Assembly: GCA_014860455.1 (NCBI GenBank)
Contig: JACZJQ010000085.1
Location: 1 to 41,225, forward strand
Direction: 5' to 3'
DNA length: 41,225 nt
Source: Bryobacteraceae bacterium
GTDB lineage: Bacteria; Acidobacteriota; Terriglobia; Bryobacterales; Bryobacteraceae
Below, in pieces: positions 18,691 to 26,136 of this stretch; the first letter of the stretch is position 1; each line of letters opens with the position of its first letter. Position numbers and translations under genes: made by a program. The notes below the pieces were generated by a model. That model was given only the letters and a program-made list of their open reading frames with translations, was not told the DNA's origin and searched no databases.

Positions 18691-19244
18691 GCATGAAATT
18701 GATTTCGTCGGAAGAGATCTGCCGCACGCCCATTTTCTGGGTGACGCTGGACCAGGCCGTCGACCCGGACGGTTTCGAGATCCGGCGCGCCATCGTGCAG
18801 CACCAAGGCTCGGCGGTCATGATGGCCGTCGACGAGAAGAACCGCGTCCTGCTGGTCCGCCAGTACCGCCTGCCGGCGCGCGACTACATGTGGGAACTGC
18901 CCGCGGGCCGCGTCGATGCGGGCGAGACCGTACTCAAGGCCGCCAAGCGCGAGCTCATCGAGGAGACCGGCTACAAGGCGCGCACCTGGACCAAGCTGTT
19001 TACCTTCTTCGCCAGCCCCGGCTTTGTCGCCGAGCGGATGACGATCTACGTTGCGCAGGATCTCAAGGCCGGCGGGGCCACGCCGATGGAGGACGAGCGG
19101 ATCGAGACGGGCTGGTTCACGATGGCCGAGATCGGGCGCATGATCGAGTCCAATGAGATCAAGGACGCAAAGACGGTGATCGGCTGGGCAGTCTGGCGGG
19201 AGCGCGCTAGAGCTGCTGGTAAACGTAGTCGAGCATCTTCTTGA
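18687..19244 (+). CDS. NUDIX hydrolase, ADP-ribose pyrophosphatase type
   Basis: 185 residues with the Nudix box running from Gly74 to about Tyr96: GRVDAGETVLKAAKRELIEE plus TGY, matching Gx5Ex7REUxEExGU. The preceding LLVRQYRLPARDYMWELPAG and following FTFFASPGFVAERMTIYVA are typical of ADP-ribose pyrophosphatases of the NudF kind. It probably hydrolyses ADP-ribose to AMP and ribose-5-phosphate. The ATG overlaps the polX stop (ATGA), giving a three-gene coupled unit with polX and the CDF gene. Its last 38 bases overlap the end of rdgB on the other strand. Confidence 0.93.
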   Translation: MSMKLISSEEICRTPIFWVTLDQAVDPDGFEIRRAIVQHQGSAVMMAVDEKNRVLLVRQYRLPARDYMWELPAGRVDAGETVLKAAKRELIEETGYKARTWTKLFTFFASPGFVAERMTIYVAQDLKAGGATPMEDERIETGWFTMAEIGRMIESNEIKDAKTVIGWAVWRERARAAGKRSRASS

Positions 19245-19803
19245 GAGCCTGTCCGCGGTGGCTGACGGCGAGTTTGCGGTTGGCGTCCACCTCGCCGAAG
19301 GTGCATTCAAATGGCGGGTGGAAGAACAGCGGGTCGTAGCCGAAGCCGTTCGGGCCGCGCGCTTCGGTGGTGATGCGGCCTTCCACCGAGCCGCCGAAGA
19401 CGCCCAGCAACCGGCCCTCGTGAGCCAGGGCGATAACGCATTGGAACCAGGCGATGCGCTGCTCAACGCCGTCGAGTTTCTCAAGCAGCAGGCGGTTGTT
19501 GTCCTCGTCGGTTGCTTTGGGTCCGGCGAACCGCGCCGAACGCACGCCGGGCGCGCCGTCGAGAGCGGCGACAACCAAGCCGGAATCGTCGGAGAAGACC
19601 GGGCGGTGCGCGTGGACACTGTAGTGGATCGCCTTTTTGATGGCGTTTTCCTCGAACGATTCGCCGTCCTCGACGCACTCGGGCAGGCTACTGATATGCT
19701 CGATGGCCTCGATCTGGATTTGGCGGTGGCCGAAGTGATCGGCGGCGATGCGGAATTCGCGCAACTTGCCTTGGTTTGTCGTCGCGCAGCGGATCAACTT
19801 CAT
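19207..19803 (-). CDS. rdgB: RdgB/HAM1, XTP/dITP pyrophosphatase
   Basis: 198 residues. The start [17 protein letters not shown] is the usual TxNxxK nucleotide-binding motif. [33 protein letters not shown] and [13 protein letters not shown] are the HAM1 signatures, and [10 protein letters not shown] is the standard end. It removes inosine and xanthosine triphosphates from the nucleotide pool. It overlaps rph by 4 bases (ATGA) as its downstream partner, the common rph-rdgB pairing. Its 3' end overlaps the NUDIX gene by 38 bases on the opposite strand. Both products are nucleotide-cleaning enzymes, though on different transcripts. Confidence 0.96.
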   Translation of the reverse strand: MKLIRCATTNQGKLREFRIAADHFGHRQIQIEAIEHISSLPECVEDGESFEENAIKKAIHYSVHAHRPVFSDDSGLVVAALDGAPGVRSARFAGPKATDEDNNRLLLEKLDGVEQRIAWFQCVIALAHEGRLLGVFGGSVEGRITTEARGPNGFGYDPLFFHPPFECTFGEVDANRKLAVSHRGQALKKMLDYVYQQL

Positions 19804-20522
19804 CGCCTGCCTCCGATCGCTATCACCTGGGCCTCGAACAGTTCCGCAACTCCTTTCCTTGCAAGTGCGAGGAGTTCAGCCAGTCGCTCGTCGCCGAAGG
19901 TGGCCTTTTCGGCTGTAGCCTGGAGTTCGACGAACTCGCCCGATCCGGTCATGACCACATTCATGTCGACCTCGGCCTGCGAGTCTTCGTCATAGGCGAG
20001 GTCGAGCATTGGTGTTCCGCCGACAATGCCGACACTGGTGGCGGCCACCATGTCGCGGAGCGGATTTTTCGAAAGAGCGCCGAATTCGAGCAGTTTCTTC
20101 ACCGCCAGCGCCAGTGCGACATAGCCGCCTGTAATGGCTGCTGTGCGCGTGCCGCCATCGGCCTGCAGGACATCGCAATCGATGATGATGGCGCGCTCGC
20201 CGAGCGCTTCCATGTTGGTGACGGCGCGCAGGCTGCGGCCGATCAGGCGTTGAATCTCCTGTGTGCGGCCCGACGGTTTGCCCTTGGTCACCTCGCGCGG
20301 CGTCCTTGTGGCTGTGGCGCGCGGCAGCATCGAATACTCCGCCGTCACCCAGCCTTTGCCGGAGTTGCGCAGGAACGACGGCACCGAGTCCTCCACCGAT
20401 GCGGTGCAAAGCACGCGGGTATGCCCGATCTCGATCAACGCCGAGCCTTCCGCGGTCAGCAGATAGCCGGTAGTGATCTTCACTGGCCGCATCTGGGCGG
20501 CTTCGCGCATATCGCTTCGCAT
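19800..20522 (-). CDS. rph: RNase PH
   Basis: 240 residues. The start [20 protein letters not shown] aligns with the family's usual MR-D-R...RPV opening, so the ATG at 20522 is chosen. Other marks are [53 protein letters not shown] and [19 protein letters not shown], which hold the phosphate- and RNA-binding residues. It trims tRNA 3' ends phosphorolytically. It starts 8 bases after the 46-residue membrane-peptide gene and overlaps rdgB. All visible motifs are intact. Confidence 0.97.
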   Translation of the reverse strand: MRSDMREAAQMRPVKITTGYLLTAEGSALIEIGHTRVLCTASVEDSVPSFLRNSGKGWVTAEYSMLPRATATRTPREVTKGKPSGRTQEIQRLIGRSLRAVTNMEALGERAIIIDCDVLQADGGTRTAAITGGYVALALAVKKLLEFGALSKNPLRDMVAATSVGIVGGTPMLDLAYDEDSQAEVDMNVVMTGSGEFVELQATAEKATFGDERLAELLALARKGVAELFEAQVIAIGGRR

Positions 20523-20530
20523 GGGGACAG

Positions 20531-20671
20531 CTAACCTCGCGAGATGGAGTAGAAAAGCAGCAAGCCGAGGATCAGGAAGCCGACGACGACAATGAGGACG
20601 CAGCCAATCGCGCTCGGCGCCTTCGGGCCCGACTTCGCCTGCCGGCTCCCCTTCGCTCTGATCTTGGCCAT
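20531..20671 (-). CDS. Single-span membrane peptide, 46 residues
   Basis: A short minus-strand gene read directly from the sequence, ATG at 20671 to TAG at 20531. It encodes a basic N-terminus ([20 protein letters not shown]) and one strongly hydrophobic helix (about 22-42, ending [10 protein letters not shown]). It fills the gap between the isomerase-like gene (stop 11 bases upstream) and rph (8 bases downstream), so it is almost certainly in the same transcript. Such a layout, K/R-rich head then one helix, is typical of small inner-membrane anchors. I recall similar short proteins in Acidobacteriota but cannot name a function. Confidence 0.65.
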   Translation of the reverse strand: MAKIRAKGSRQAKSGPKAPSAIGCVLIVVVGFLILGLLLFYSISRG

Positions 20672-20682
20672 AAGACTAGATT

Positions 20683-22572
20683 TTAGCGCTTCAGACGCTT
20701 CGACACTTCGTTGAAGAACATCTGCAGGTTCTCAATTGACGCCGGCGAAAGGTCTTTTATCAGAATCGACACCACCGGCCGCGCCCGTTGCTCAAGCGCC
20801 ATTTGCGTGGCCAGGAACTGCGCCTGATGGTAGTCGGCCTTGTATCCGGCTGCAGGCAGAGTCTCCGCTCTTTCGCTCATCAGCACCGTCGACAGGCAGC
20901 GTCCATGGCCGATCACCATCTCGTGAAAGCTGTGGTTCATCGCCGGGCCTTCGTAGATGTCCACCGGCATCTTCATGGCGGACCGGAACACCTTCTCGCC
21001 CACCTTGTCCAGGACCTTCCTCACCGCCTGGCCGCGCTTGTCGTAACGAGTGTCGCCGAAGAACGTGAGTTCCCCGTACTCGACCGCGCCCGACGCGGCG
21101 AGCTGGGTGAGGATCGCGGCGTAGATTCCAGGGGCATCGCGGCCTTCAGGCTCGACGGCGATCCGCAGCTTGTCGTAATACAACGTCAGCCCGCGCCACT
21201 TCGACTGCCGGATGGCGGTCTTCAGCGCCTTCCATTCGGCGGTCTTTTCCGTTCCGCCAAGGACGCGCCCATACTCATAGATCGGCTGCGTGATGGCCTT
21301 GTACAACTCGACGCTCGGCTGGGTAACGAAGTTCATCCCGCGCAGCCAGCCGAGGCCGAACACTGTGTAATGCATGAACTGCATGAAAGCTGACAACGGC
21401 GCGTCTTTGTCGAGCACCAGGTGCGCCAAAGGGTAACCCGACCGCTTGAGCAAGGCGAGTTTCTGCTTGTCGACGCCGGCTTCGCCTTTGCGCTCCACGG
21501 CGAGAAATACGCGGTCCTGGCGCGAATCCTTCGCCGGGCGGTAATTCGCCAGCCGCGGCGTTTCGTTGATGACGATCTTGATGCCGATGTCTTCGCTCTT
21601 GCCGAGGCTCTCCTCGAAATCCTGTTTCGTCCAAAGCGATGCGGCGGAAAGCGGCTTCGAGGCAAGCAGGGTGACTTTGTCGCGCCCGGCGGCGCCGTGC
21701 GCGTGGAGGAAAGCCGACAACTGCAAAGCGACGTCCACCTGTTCGGGGGTGAGGCATGCGCCCTCGAACCAGCGCTTCAGGTCCACGCCGGCGAGGGCGA
21801 GCGGAATCAGGCTGCCCTTGGTCATCGGGCTGGAATGGCGTCCTCCCGTGGAGTTGCCGCCGTCGAGTTGAAGCTCGATCTTGCGGTAGCCGCGCGGGCC
21901 GGCAAAACGGTCGAGGATCGAGCCCGGCAGCGTCATGTAGATGAAGTTCGGTCGGCTGTCAGTGCCGAGCTTGTCGTATAGCGTCGCCAGTTTCTCAAGA
22001 TTGACGACAGGTTCGAAGGAGGTCATGCCCATGGCCATGCCCACGACCAGCGTCGATTTCAACCCTTCGGCGAGCGAGCCGGCCTTGGCTTCGATGTAAG
22101 CGAGGATCGCCTTCAGCTTCGCCGGGTCGGTGGAATCGAGCACAAACAACTTGGGGCCCTTGTTCAACAGCCCGGCGGCGACGTAGGCCGACTTATCCTC
22201 GGCCGATCCGCCCATACCCGCCCAGATGACGAAGCGCAGCCGCGACTTATGGGTGTCGCGGATGCCCTGCTTCACCTCGTCCACTTCGCGCTGGACCACG
22301 GCGGGCCAGCTGGGATTTTTCGACGTCAGCCAGGCGAGATGGAAGACTCCGTAGCTATTCTTCGTGGCGTTGCCCTCTGAGTCGCACTCCATGCCGAGAG
22401 CGACAAGCGGGCTCTTCGCAGCGTTCAGGCCCCCCAAGCCCTTGCGGCGGGCCTTGGAGTCGAGCGCCTGAAGCTTCTGAAGCAGGTTTTCCTGTTGGAG
22501 CCGGGAAGCTGTAGCGGTTGAGACGGACTGGTCGCCGGACAGTTTGAGTCGCACCTTGCCGTTGTACCACAT
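20683..22572 (-). CDS. Divergent phosphoglucose isomerase-like (SIS-domain) protein
   Basis: 629 residues from the ATG at 22572. Two SIS-like halves are visible. RLRFVIWAGMGGSAEDKSAY is the first phosphosugar-binding loop, with TLVVGMAMGMTSFEP after it. GNSTGGRHSSPMTKGSLIPL is in the position of the isomerase active-site GGR(Y/F)S signature. FHEMVIGHGRCLSTVL lies near the end, where the catalytic Glu and His would be found. This resembles the isomerase half of bifunctional transaldolase/isomerase proteins; no transaldolase part is present. It likely interconverts glucose-6- and fructose-6-phosphate. An alternative ATG at 22599 would share bases with the divergent start at 22598. Confidence 0.72.
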   Translation of the reverse strand: MWYNGKVRLKLSGDQSVSTATASRLQQENLLQKLQALDSKARRKGLGGLNAAKSPLVALGMECDSEGNATKNSYGVFHLAWLTSKNPSWPAVVQREVDEVKQGIRDTHKSRLRFVIWAGMGGSAEDKSAYVAAGLLNKGPKLFVLDSTDPAKLKAILAYIEAKAGSLAEGLKSTLVVGMAMGMTSFEPVVNLEKLATLYDKLGTDSRPNFIYMTLPGSILDRFAGPRGYRKIELQLDGGNSTGGRHSSPMTKGSLIPLALAGVDLKRWFEGACLTPEQVDVALQLSAFLHAHGAAGRDKVTLLASKPLSAASLWTKQDFEESLGKSEDIGIKIVINETPRLANYRPAKDSRQDRVFLAVERKGEAGVDKQKLALLKRSGYPLAHLVLDKDAPLSAFMQFMHYTVFGLGWLRGMNFVTQPSVELYKAITQPIYEYGRVLGGTEKTAEWKALKTAIRQSKWRGLTLYYDKLRIAVEPEGRDAPGIYAAILTQLAASGAVEYGELTFFGDTRYDKRGQAVRKVLDKVGEKVFRSAMKMPVDIYEGPAMNHSFHEMVIGHGRCLSTVLMSERAETLPAAGYKADYHQAQFLATQMALEQRARPVVSILIKDLSPASIENLQMFFNEVSKRLKR

Positions 22573-22597
22573 GCGGCCGCGGATGCTATGTTGAGGC

Positions 22598-22996
22598 ATG
22601 AGACGACGCCTGTTTCTGGCCGCCGCGGCCGTGTCGGCGGCATGCAGCCGCCTGCCCAAGCGGGTTCTCGTTCCTGTGCCGCCGGAGGCGGTGGGCGAGT
22701 GGCGGCGCTCGGCCATGGAGACGCACGACCCCGCAGGCGCGCCGCCCGATGCCGCCAGGCTGAAACCGGAGCAGTGGGTCCGGGCCGCTTATGTCAACGG
22801 CCAGCGCTCGATCGGCGTCTCGGCGTTCGGGTTTTCCAGTGACGCTTCGGCGTTTGAGTTGCAGCAGCGCTGGAACCGCGGCGGCGGCGATGTCACATAT
22901 CAGAGGAAGTCGATCTTCGTCGTCTGCAACTCGCCCACGGAGCCCACTGCTGCGCTGATCGAATTCATCAGAATGCTGGAGAAGTCGTGGCCCTGA
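22598..22996 (+). CDS. Small lipoprotein of unknown function
   Basis: 132 residues. The opening MRRRLFLAAAAVSAACSRLP is a short signal with lipobox SAAC (Cys16), so a lipoprotein is predicted. The mature part has WVRAAYVNGQRSIGVSAFGF and YQRKSIFVVCNSPTEPTAAL, a compact alpha/beta segment that I do not recognise. The spacing of GAGG to the ATG is too short to be useful. TATGTT at 22587-22592 could be a -10 giving a leaderless start. The end overlaps the GTG of the transglutaminase gene by 10 bases, so the two are probably co-translated and may work together at the inner membrane. Confidence 0.72.
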   Translation: MRRRLFLAAAAVSAACSRLPKRVLVPVPPEAVGEWRRSAMETHDPAGAPPDAARLKPEQWVRAAYVNGQRSIGVSAFGFSSDASAFELQQRWNRGGGDVTYQRKSIFVVCNSPTEPTAALIEFIRMLEKSWP

Positions 22997-25089
22997 ACGG
23001 CGTCAAGCGCGAGACGGCCGCCAACCGCTTCTTCCAGATCTCGGTCTGGGTGATGCTGGCCAGCGGCTATCTCGCCATTGCCGGATCCGGAGCGCTCGAC
23101 ATCCCAAGCGTGTTGGTGACCGGCGCGGCTCTGCTTCTGCGCGCACTCGTTCTTGCGGGTGTGGTCAAGCTCAACATCCCGGAACGGGCGCCGGGCATCG
23201 CGTCGCTTGTCTACATCCTGTTCTTTCCCATTGACTACCACTACCTCTCGCGCGACCTGATCCAGTCCACCATCCACCTGATCCTCTTCCTCGCCGTCGT
23301 CAAGATCCTCACCGCGTCGTCCTCGCGCGACCATCTGTTTCTCGGCGTCATCGCGTTCCTTCAAATTCTGTCGGCGGCGATGTTCTCGCTCAGCCTCAGC
23401 TTCTTCTTTTTCCTTGTGGCCTTCCTGGTCTCGGCCATCGCTTCGATGACTTCGGGCGAGATCCGGTCCTCGTCCGCCGGGCGGCGGATGGCCACCGCCG
23501 CTTCGGCGCGTCTTCCGCGGAAGCTCATGTGGCTGACCGCGATTCTCACCACCGGTGTGCTGCTGCTAACGGGAGGGCTTTTCCTTATCCTGCCGCGCAC
23601 GGCGCGGGCTGCGTTTGAACGGTTCGCCCGTCCCGGCGACCGCGTGACGGGCTTCTCGCGCGAGGTCACGCTGGGCCAGATGGGCGAATTGCGCAAACCC
23701 TCGCGGGCTGTGATGCATGTCTACTTCGACCCCGGCCCGCCCAGAAAGCACTTCTACTGGCGCGGTGTGGCGCTTTCCGAGTTCAACGGCTGGAAGTGGT
23801 ACAACTCGCCCGAGCCGCCGAAACTGCTGCAGGCCCGCCAGGACATCCTGACGCTGGTCGACGACGACCAGTTGCGCCGGTCCGGCGGCCCGCGTATCAA
23901 CTATGAGGTCGTGCTCCACACCAGGCCGTCGGAGGCGCTCTTCGTCGCCGGCCTGGCCGAGCGCATGAGGGTACCCAACAGCCTGGTCTGGCTCACCGAG
24001 GGCGGCGGCCTGCGGGTGCCGTTCAACGATGACACCAACTACCGCTACTCGGTCTACAGTTACTTCGGCGGACCCGACGCGCAGGACTTTCTCGGCTACA
24101 CACGCCTGCCCGAACAGGTTCGCAACTACAATCTGTTGCTGCCGCCGGTGGACCGGCGGATCCTCGACCTCGCCAAGCGCCTGACGTCGGGCCATCAGGA
24201 CGATCTCTCCCGCGCCCGCGCCGTGGAGAGCCACCTGCTGACGCAGTACGCCTATTCGCTCGCCCCCCTGGAGAAGGAGGCCGACGATCCGCTGGCCCAT
24301 TTCCTGTTCGAGCGCCGCAAGGGCCATTGCGAGTATTTCGCCTCGGCCATGGCCGTGATGCTTCGCGCGTCCTGGATCCCGGCGCGCGTGGTGACTGGTT
24401 TCAATCAGGGCGCCAACAATCCGCTCACCGGGCTGCATGTTGTACGGGCCTCCGACGCCCATGCCTGGGTGGAGGCCTGGATTCCAGGCAGGGGCTGGAC
24501 CGTGTTCGACCCCACGCCCGGTAATCTGGACGAGGGCCGCGACCTCATGTCCCGGATGTCGATGTGGATGGATGCGGTCGACGTTTTCTGGCAGGAGTGG
24601 GTGATCGGCTACGACCTCGACCGCCAGTTGACGCTGGCTTTTCGTATCGGCCAGTCGTCACGTGAGAAATTGACACTGCCGCATCTCGGACAGTGGTGGA
24701 AACGCGTTCGCGAGTCGATGAGGGTGCAAGGTCCGGTGGTCAGTCCGCGGCTTGGCTGGCTGCTGGTTCCCGCGGCTTTGGCGGCCGTTGCCCTGTTGCT
24801 GGCCAGGCAGTACCGGAGACGTCTGCTGCGACGCGCAGCAAGGGGCGAGATCACGCCCAGCGAGGCGGCGCTGCTCTACCGGCGGTTCCTCGCCATGTTG
24901 CGCAAGCGGGGGGTTGTCCGCGGCGTTTCGGCGACGCCCATAGAGTTTGCCAAATCCATCGCCTCGCCGGCTCTGGCCGGACCGGCGATGGAGTTCACGC
25001 TGGCCTACAACGAACTGCGATATGCGGGGCGGCTGGAAGCATCCGCACGCATGGCCGAATTGCTGGATAGAATTGAACGAACACCATGA
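22987..25089 (+). CDS. TgpA-like membrane transglutaminase
   Basis: 700 residues. The N-terminal part has about six or seven membrane helices (15-205) of DUF3488 type. It is followed by an extracytoplasmic transglutaminase core with Cys448 (RKGHCEYFASAM), His492 (SDAHAWVEAWIPG) and Asp508 (VFDPTPGN) as the catalytic triad. A further helix lies at about 608-626. The C-terminal cytoplasmic DUF4129-like tail (TPSEAALLYRRFLAMLRKRG) completes the TgpA plan. The start is GTG at 22987, inside the lipoprotein gene's end. It overlaps the DUF1080 gene by ATGA. TgpA proteins are inner-membrane enzymes acting on periplasmic substrates. The usual MoxR ATPase and DUF58 partners are not present here. Confidence 0.93.
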   Translation: MALNGVKRETAANRFFQISVWVMLASGYLAIAGSGALDIPSVLVTGAALLLRALVLAGVVKLNIPERAPGIASLVYILFFPIDYHYLSRDLIQSTIHLILFLAVVKILTASSSRDHLFLGVIAFLQILSAAMFSLSLSFFFFLVAFLVSAIASMTSGEIRSSSAGRRMATAASARLPRKLMWLTAILTTGVLLLTGGLFLILPRTARAAFERFARPGDRVTGFSREVTLGQMGELRKPSRAVMHVYFDPGPPRKHFYWRGVALSEFNGWKWYNSPEPPKLLQARQDILTLVDDDQLRRSGGPRINYEVVLHTRPSEALFVAGLAERMRVPNSLVWLTEGGGLRVPFNDDTNYRYSVYSYFGGPDAQDFLGYTRLPEQVRNYNLLLPPVDRRILDLAKRLTSGHQDDLSRARAVESHLLTQYAYSLAPLEKEADDPLAHFLFERRKGHCEYFASAMAVMLRASWIPARVVTGFNQGANNPLTGLHVVRASDAHAWVEAWIPGRGWTVFDPTPGNLDEGRDLMSRMSMWMDAVDVFWQEWVIGYDLDRQLTLAFRIGQSSREKLTLPHLGQWWKRVRESMRVQGPVVSPRLGWLLVPAALAAVALLLARQYRRRLLRRAARGEITPSEAALLYRRFLAMLRKRGVVRGVSATPIEFAKSIASPALAGPAMEFTLAYNELRYAGRLEASARMAELLDRIERTP

Positions 25090-26027
25090 AGACTCTGAAA
25101 CTCCTCCTTCTTGCATCCACCTTGCTCTCCGCCGCACCGGTGGACTACAACGGCCGCTGGAACATCAAACTCGACCATGCGCGCAGACGCGTCTGGTGGC
25201 TGGAAGTCAATGCAGCCGGTACGCCGGCGATGAACGGCGCTTTTGTCGGCGCGCCAGGCGGGCAGGTGGACAAGATCCCCGAGATCCGCATGGAAGGCGA
25301 CACGCTGGTATTTAAGTTCACCCGCAAAGGGCGCAACGAGCGGGTGGTCGAGCTCGTGTACAAGGCAAAATTCGAGGGCGGCGTGCTGAACGGCGAGACG
25401 GTGGAGTCCGTCAATGGCGCCGCGAAGCCGGTGGTGAAATGGACGGGCTACCGCGCTCCGGTGATCATGGATAAGGACGACGGATCCTGGGTTGAGGGCA
25501 AGCCGGTGGCGCTGCTTGACGGCAAATCGATGAACGGCTGGAGTTGGGTGGTGAAGGACGGTCCGGGCTGGGTGGTGGAGAACGGGCTTCTGAAGAACCA
25601 GAAGGGCGCATCGGACCTGGTCTCGGACGCCAAGTTCTGGAACTTCATCCTGAAGACTGAATACCGCTACGACAAGGGATCGAACTCGGGCGTCGGCGTC
25701 CGCGGCCGGTATGAGATCCAGATCATCGACGACTACGGCCGCGATATGACCACCCATGGCACGGCGACGCTCTATAGCCGGGTGCTGCCTTCGGCGAAAC
25801 CGGTGAAGCCCGCCGGCGAGTGGCAGTCGATGGACATCCGCGTGGTCGGGCGGCAGTTGAGCGTCTGGGTGAATGGCGTGCAGGTCCACGACAAGACGCA
25901 GATCGACGGGCTGACGGCGATCGCAATCGACGCCGACGAGGACAAACCGGGTCCACTGGTGTTTCAGGGCGACCACGGTCTGATCGAGTTCCGCAAGATC
26001 GAAGTCACGCCGCTTGTGAAGCGCTGA
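25086..26027 (+). CDS. Secreted DUF1080 (3-keto-disaccharide hydrolase-like) protein
   Basis: 313 residues with a signal peptide (MKTLKLLLLASTLLSAAP). Residues 20-120 look like a separate beta-rich module, with DYNGRWNIKL, RMEGDTLVFKFTRKGR and YKAKFEGGVLNG, comparable in rhythm to the two small secreted proteins at 10275-11102. Residues about 135-310 form the DUF1080/PF06439 jelly roll: PVALLDGKSMNGWSWV, WVVENGLLKNQKG, FILKTEYRYDKGSNSGVGVRG, YEIQIIDDYG and GPLVFQGDHGLIEFRKIEV. Members cleave or bind keto-glycosides. The ATG overlaps the transglutaminase stop. A role in polymer scavenging is inferred. Confidence 0.9.
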   Translation: MKTLKLLLLASTLLSAAPVDYNGRWNIKLDHARRRVWWLEVNAAGTPAMNGAFVGAPGGQVDKIPEIRMEGDTLVFKFTRKGRNERVVELVYKAKFEGGVLNGETVESVNGAAKPVVKWTGYRAPVIMDKDDGSWVEGKPVALLDGKSMNGWSWVVKDGPGWVVENGLLKNQKGASDLVSDAKFWNFILKTEYRYDKGSNSGVGVRGRYEIQIIDDYGRDMTTHGTATLYSRVLPSAKPVKPAGEWQSMDIRVVGRQLSVWVNGVQVHDKTQIDGLTAIAIDADEDKPGPLVFQGDHGLIEFRKIEVTPLVKR

Positions 26028-26046
26028 AGCGGCACTGCTGAAACCG

Positions 26047-26122
26047 CGACCAAACGAACTTGTTTCGTGGTTTGTTCTCAGAGAATAGATTACGAAACTT
26101 GCTGCAAGAGTTCGTTTGGTCG
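26047..26122. repeat. AT-rich element bounded by 14-bp inverted repeats
   Basis: CGACCAAACGAACT (26047-26060) and its exact reverse complement at 26109-26122 bracket a low-GC loop. Inside is a second pair, GTTTCGT (26062-26068) with ACGAAAC (26092-26098), and a small CTTG-CTG-CAAG hairpin (26098-26108). It lies between the convergent genes ending at 26027 and 26137. A two-way terminator is the simplest reading. A small palindromic mobile element is the alternative. No second copy is seen in the window. Confidence 0.7.
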
Positions 26123-26136
26123 AGTTGCGCGCAGGC

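Noticed and set aside
18294-19619. Minus-strand open frame of 441 codons over polX, NUDIX and rdgB
   Set aside because: Composition is low-complexity and it overlaps three firm genes in other frames.
26047-26122. Integron attC-like site
   Set aside because: The outer ends do not fit the RYYYAAC and GTTRRRY core sequences, and there is no integrase or cassette array.
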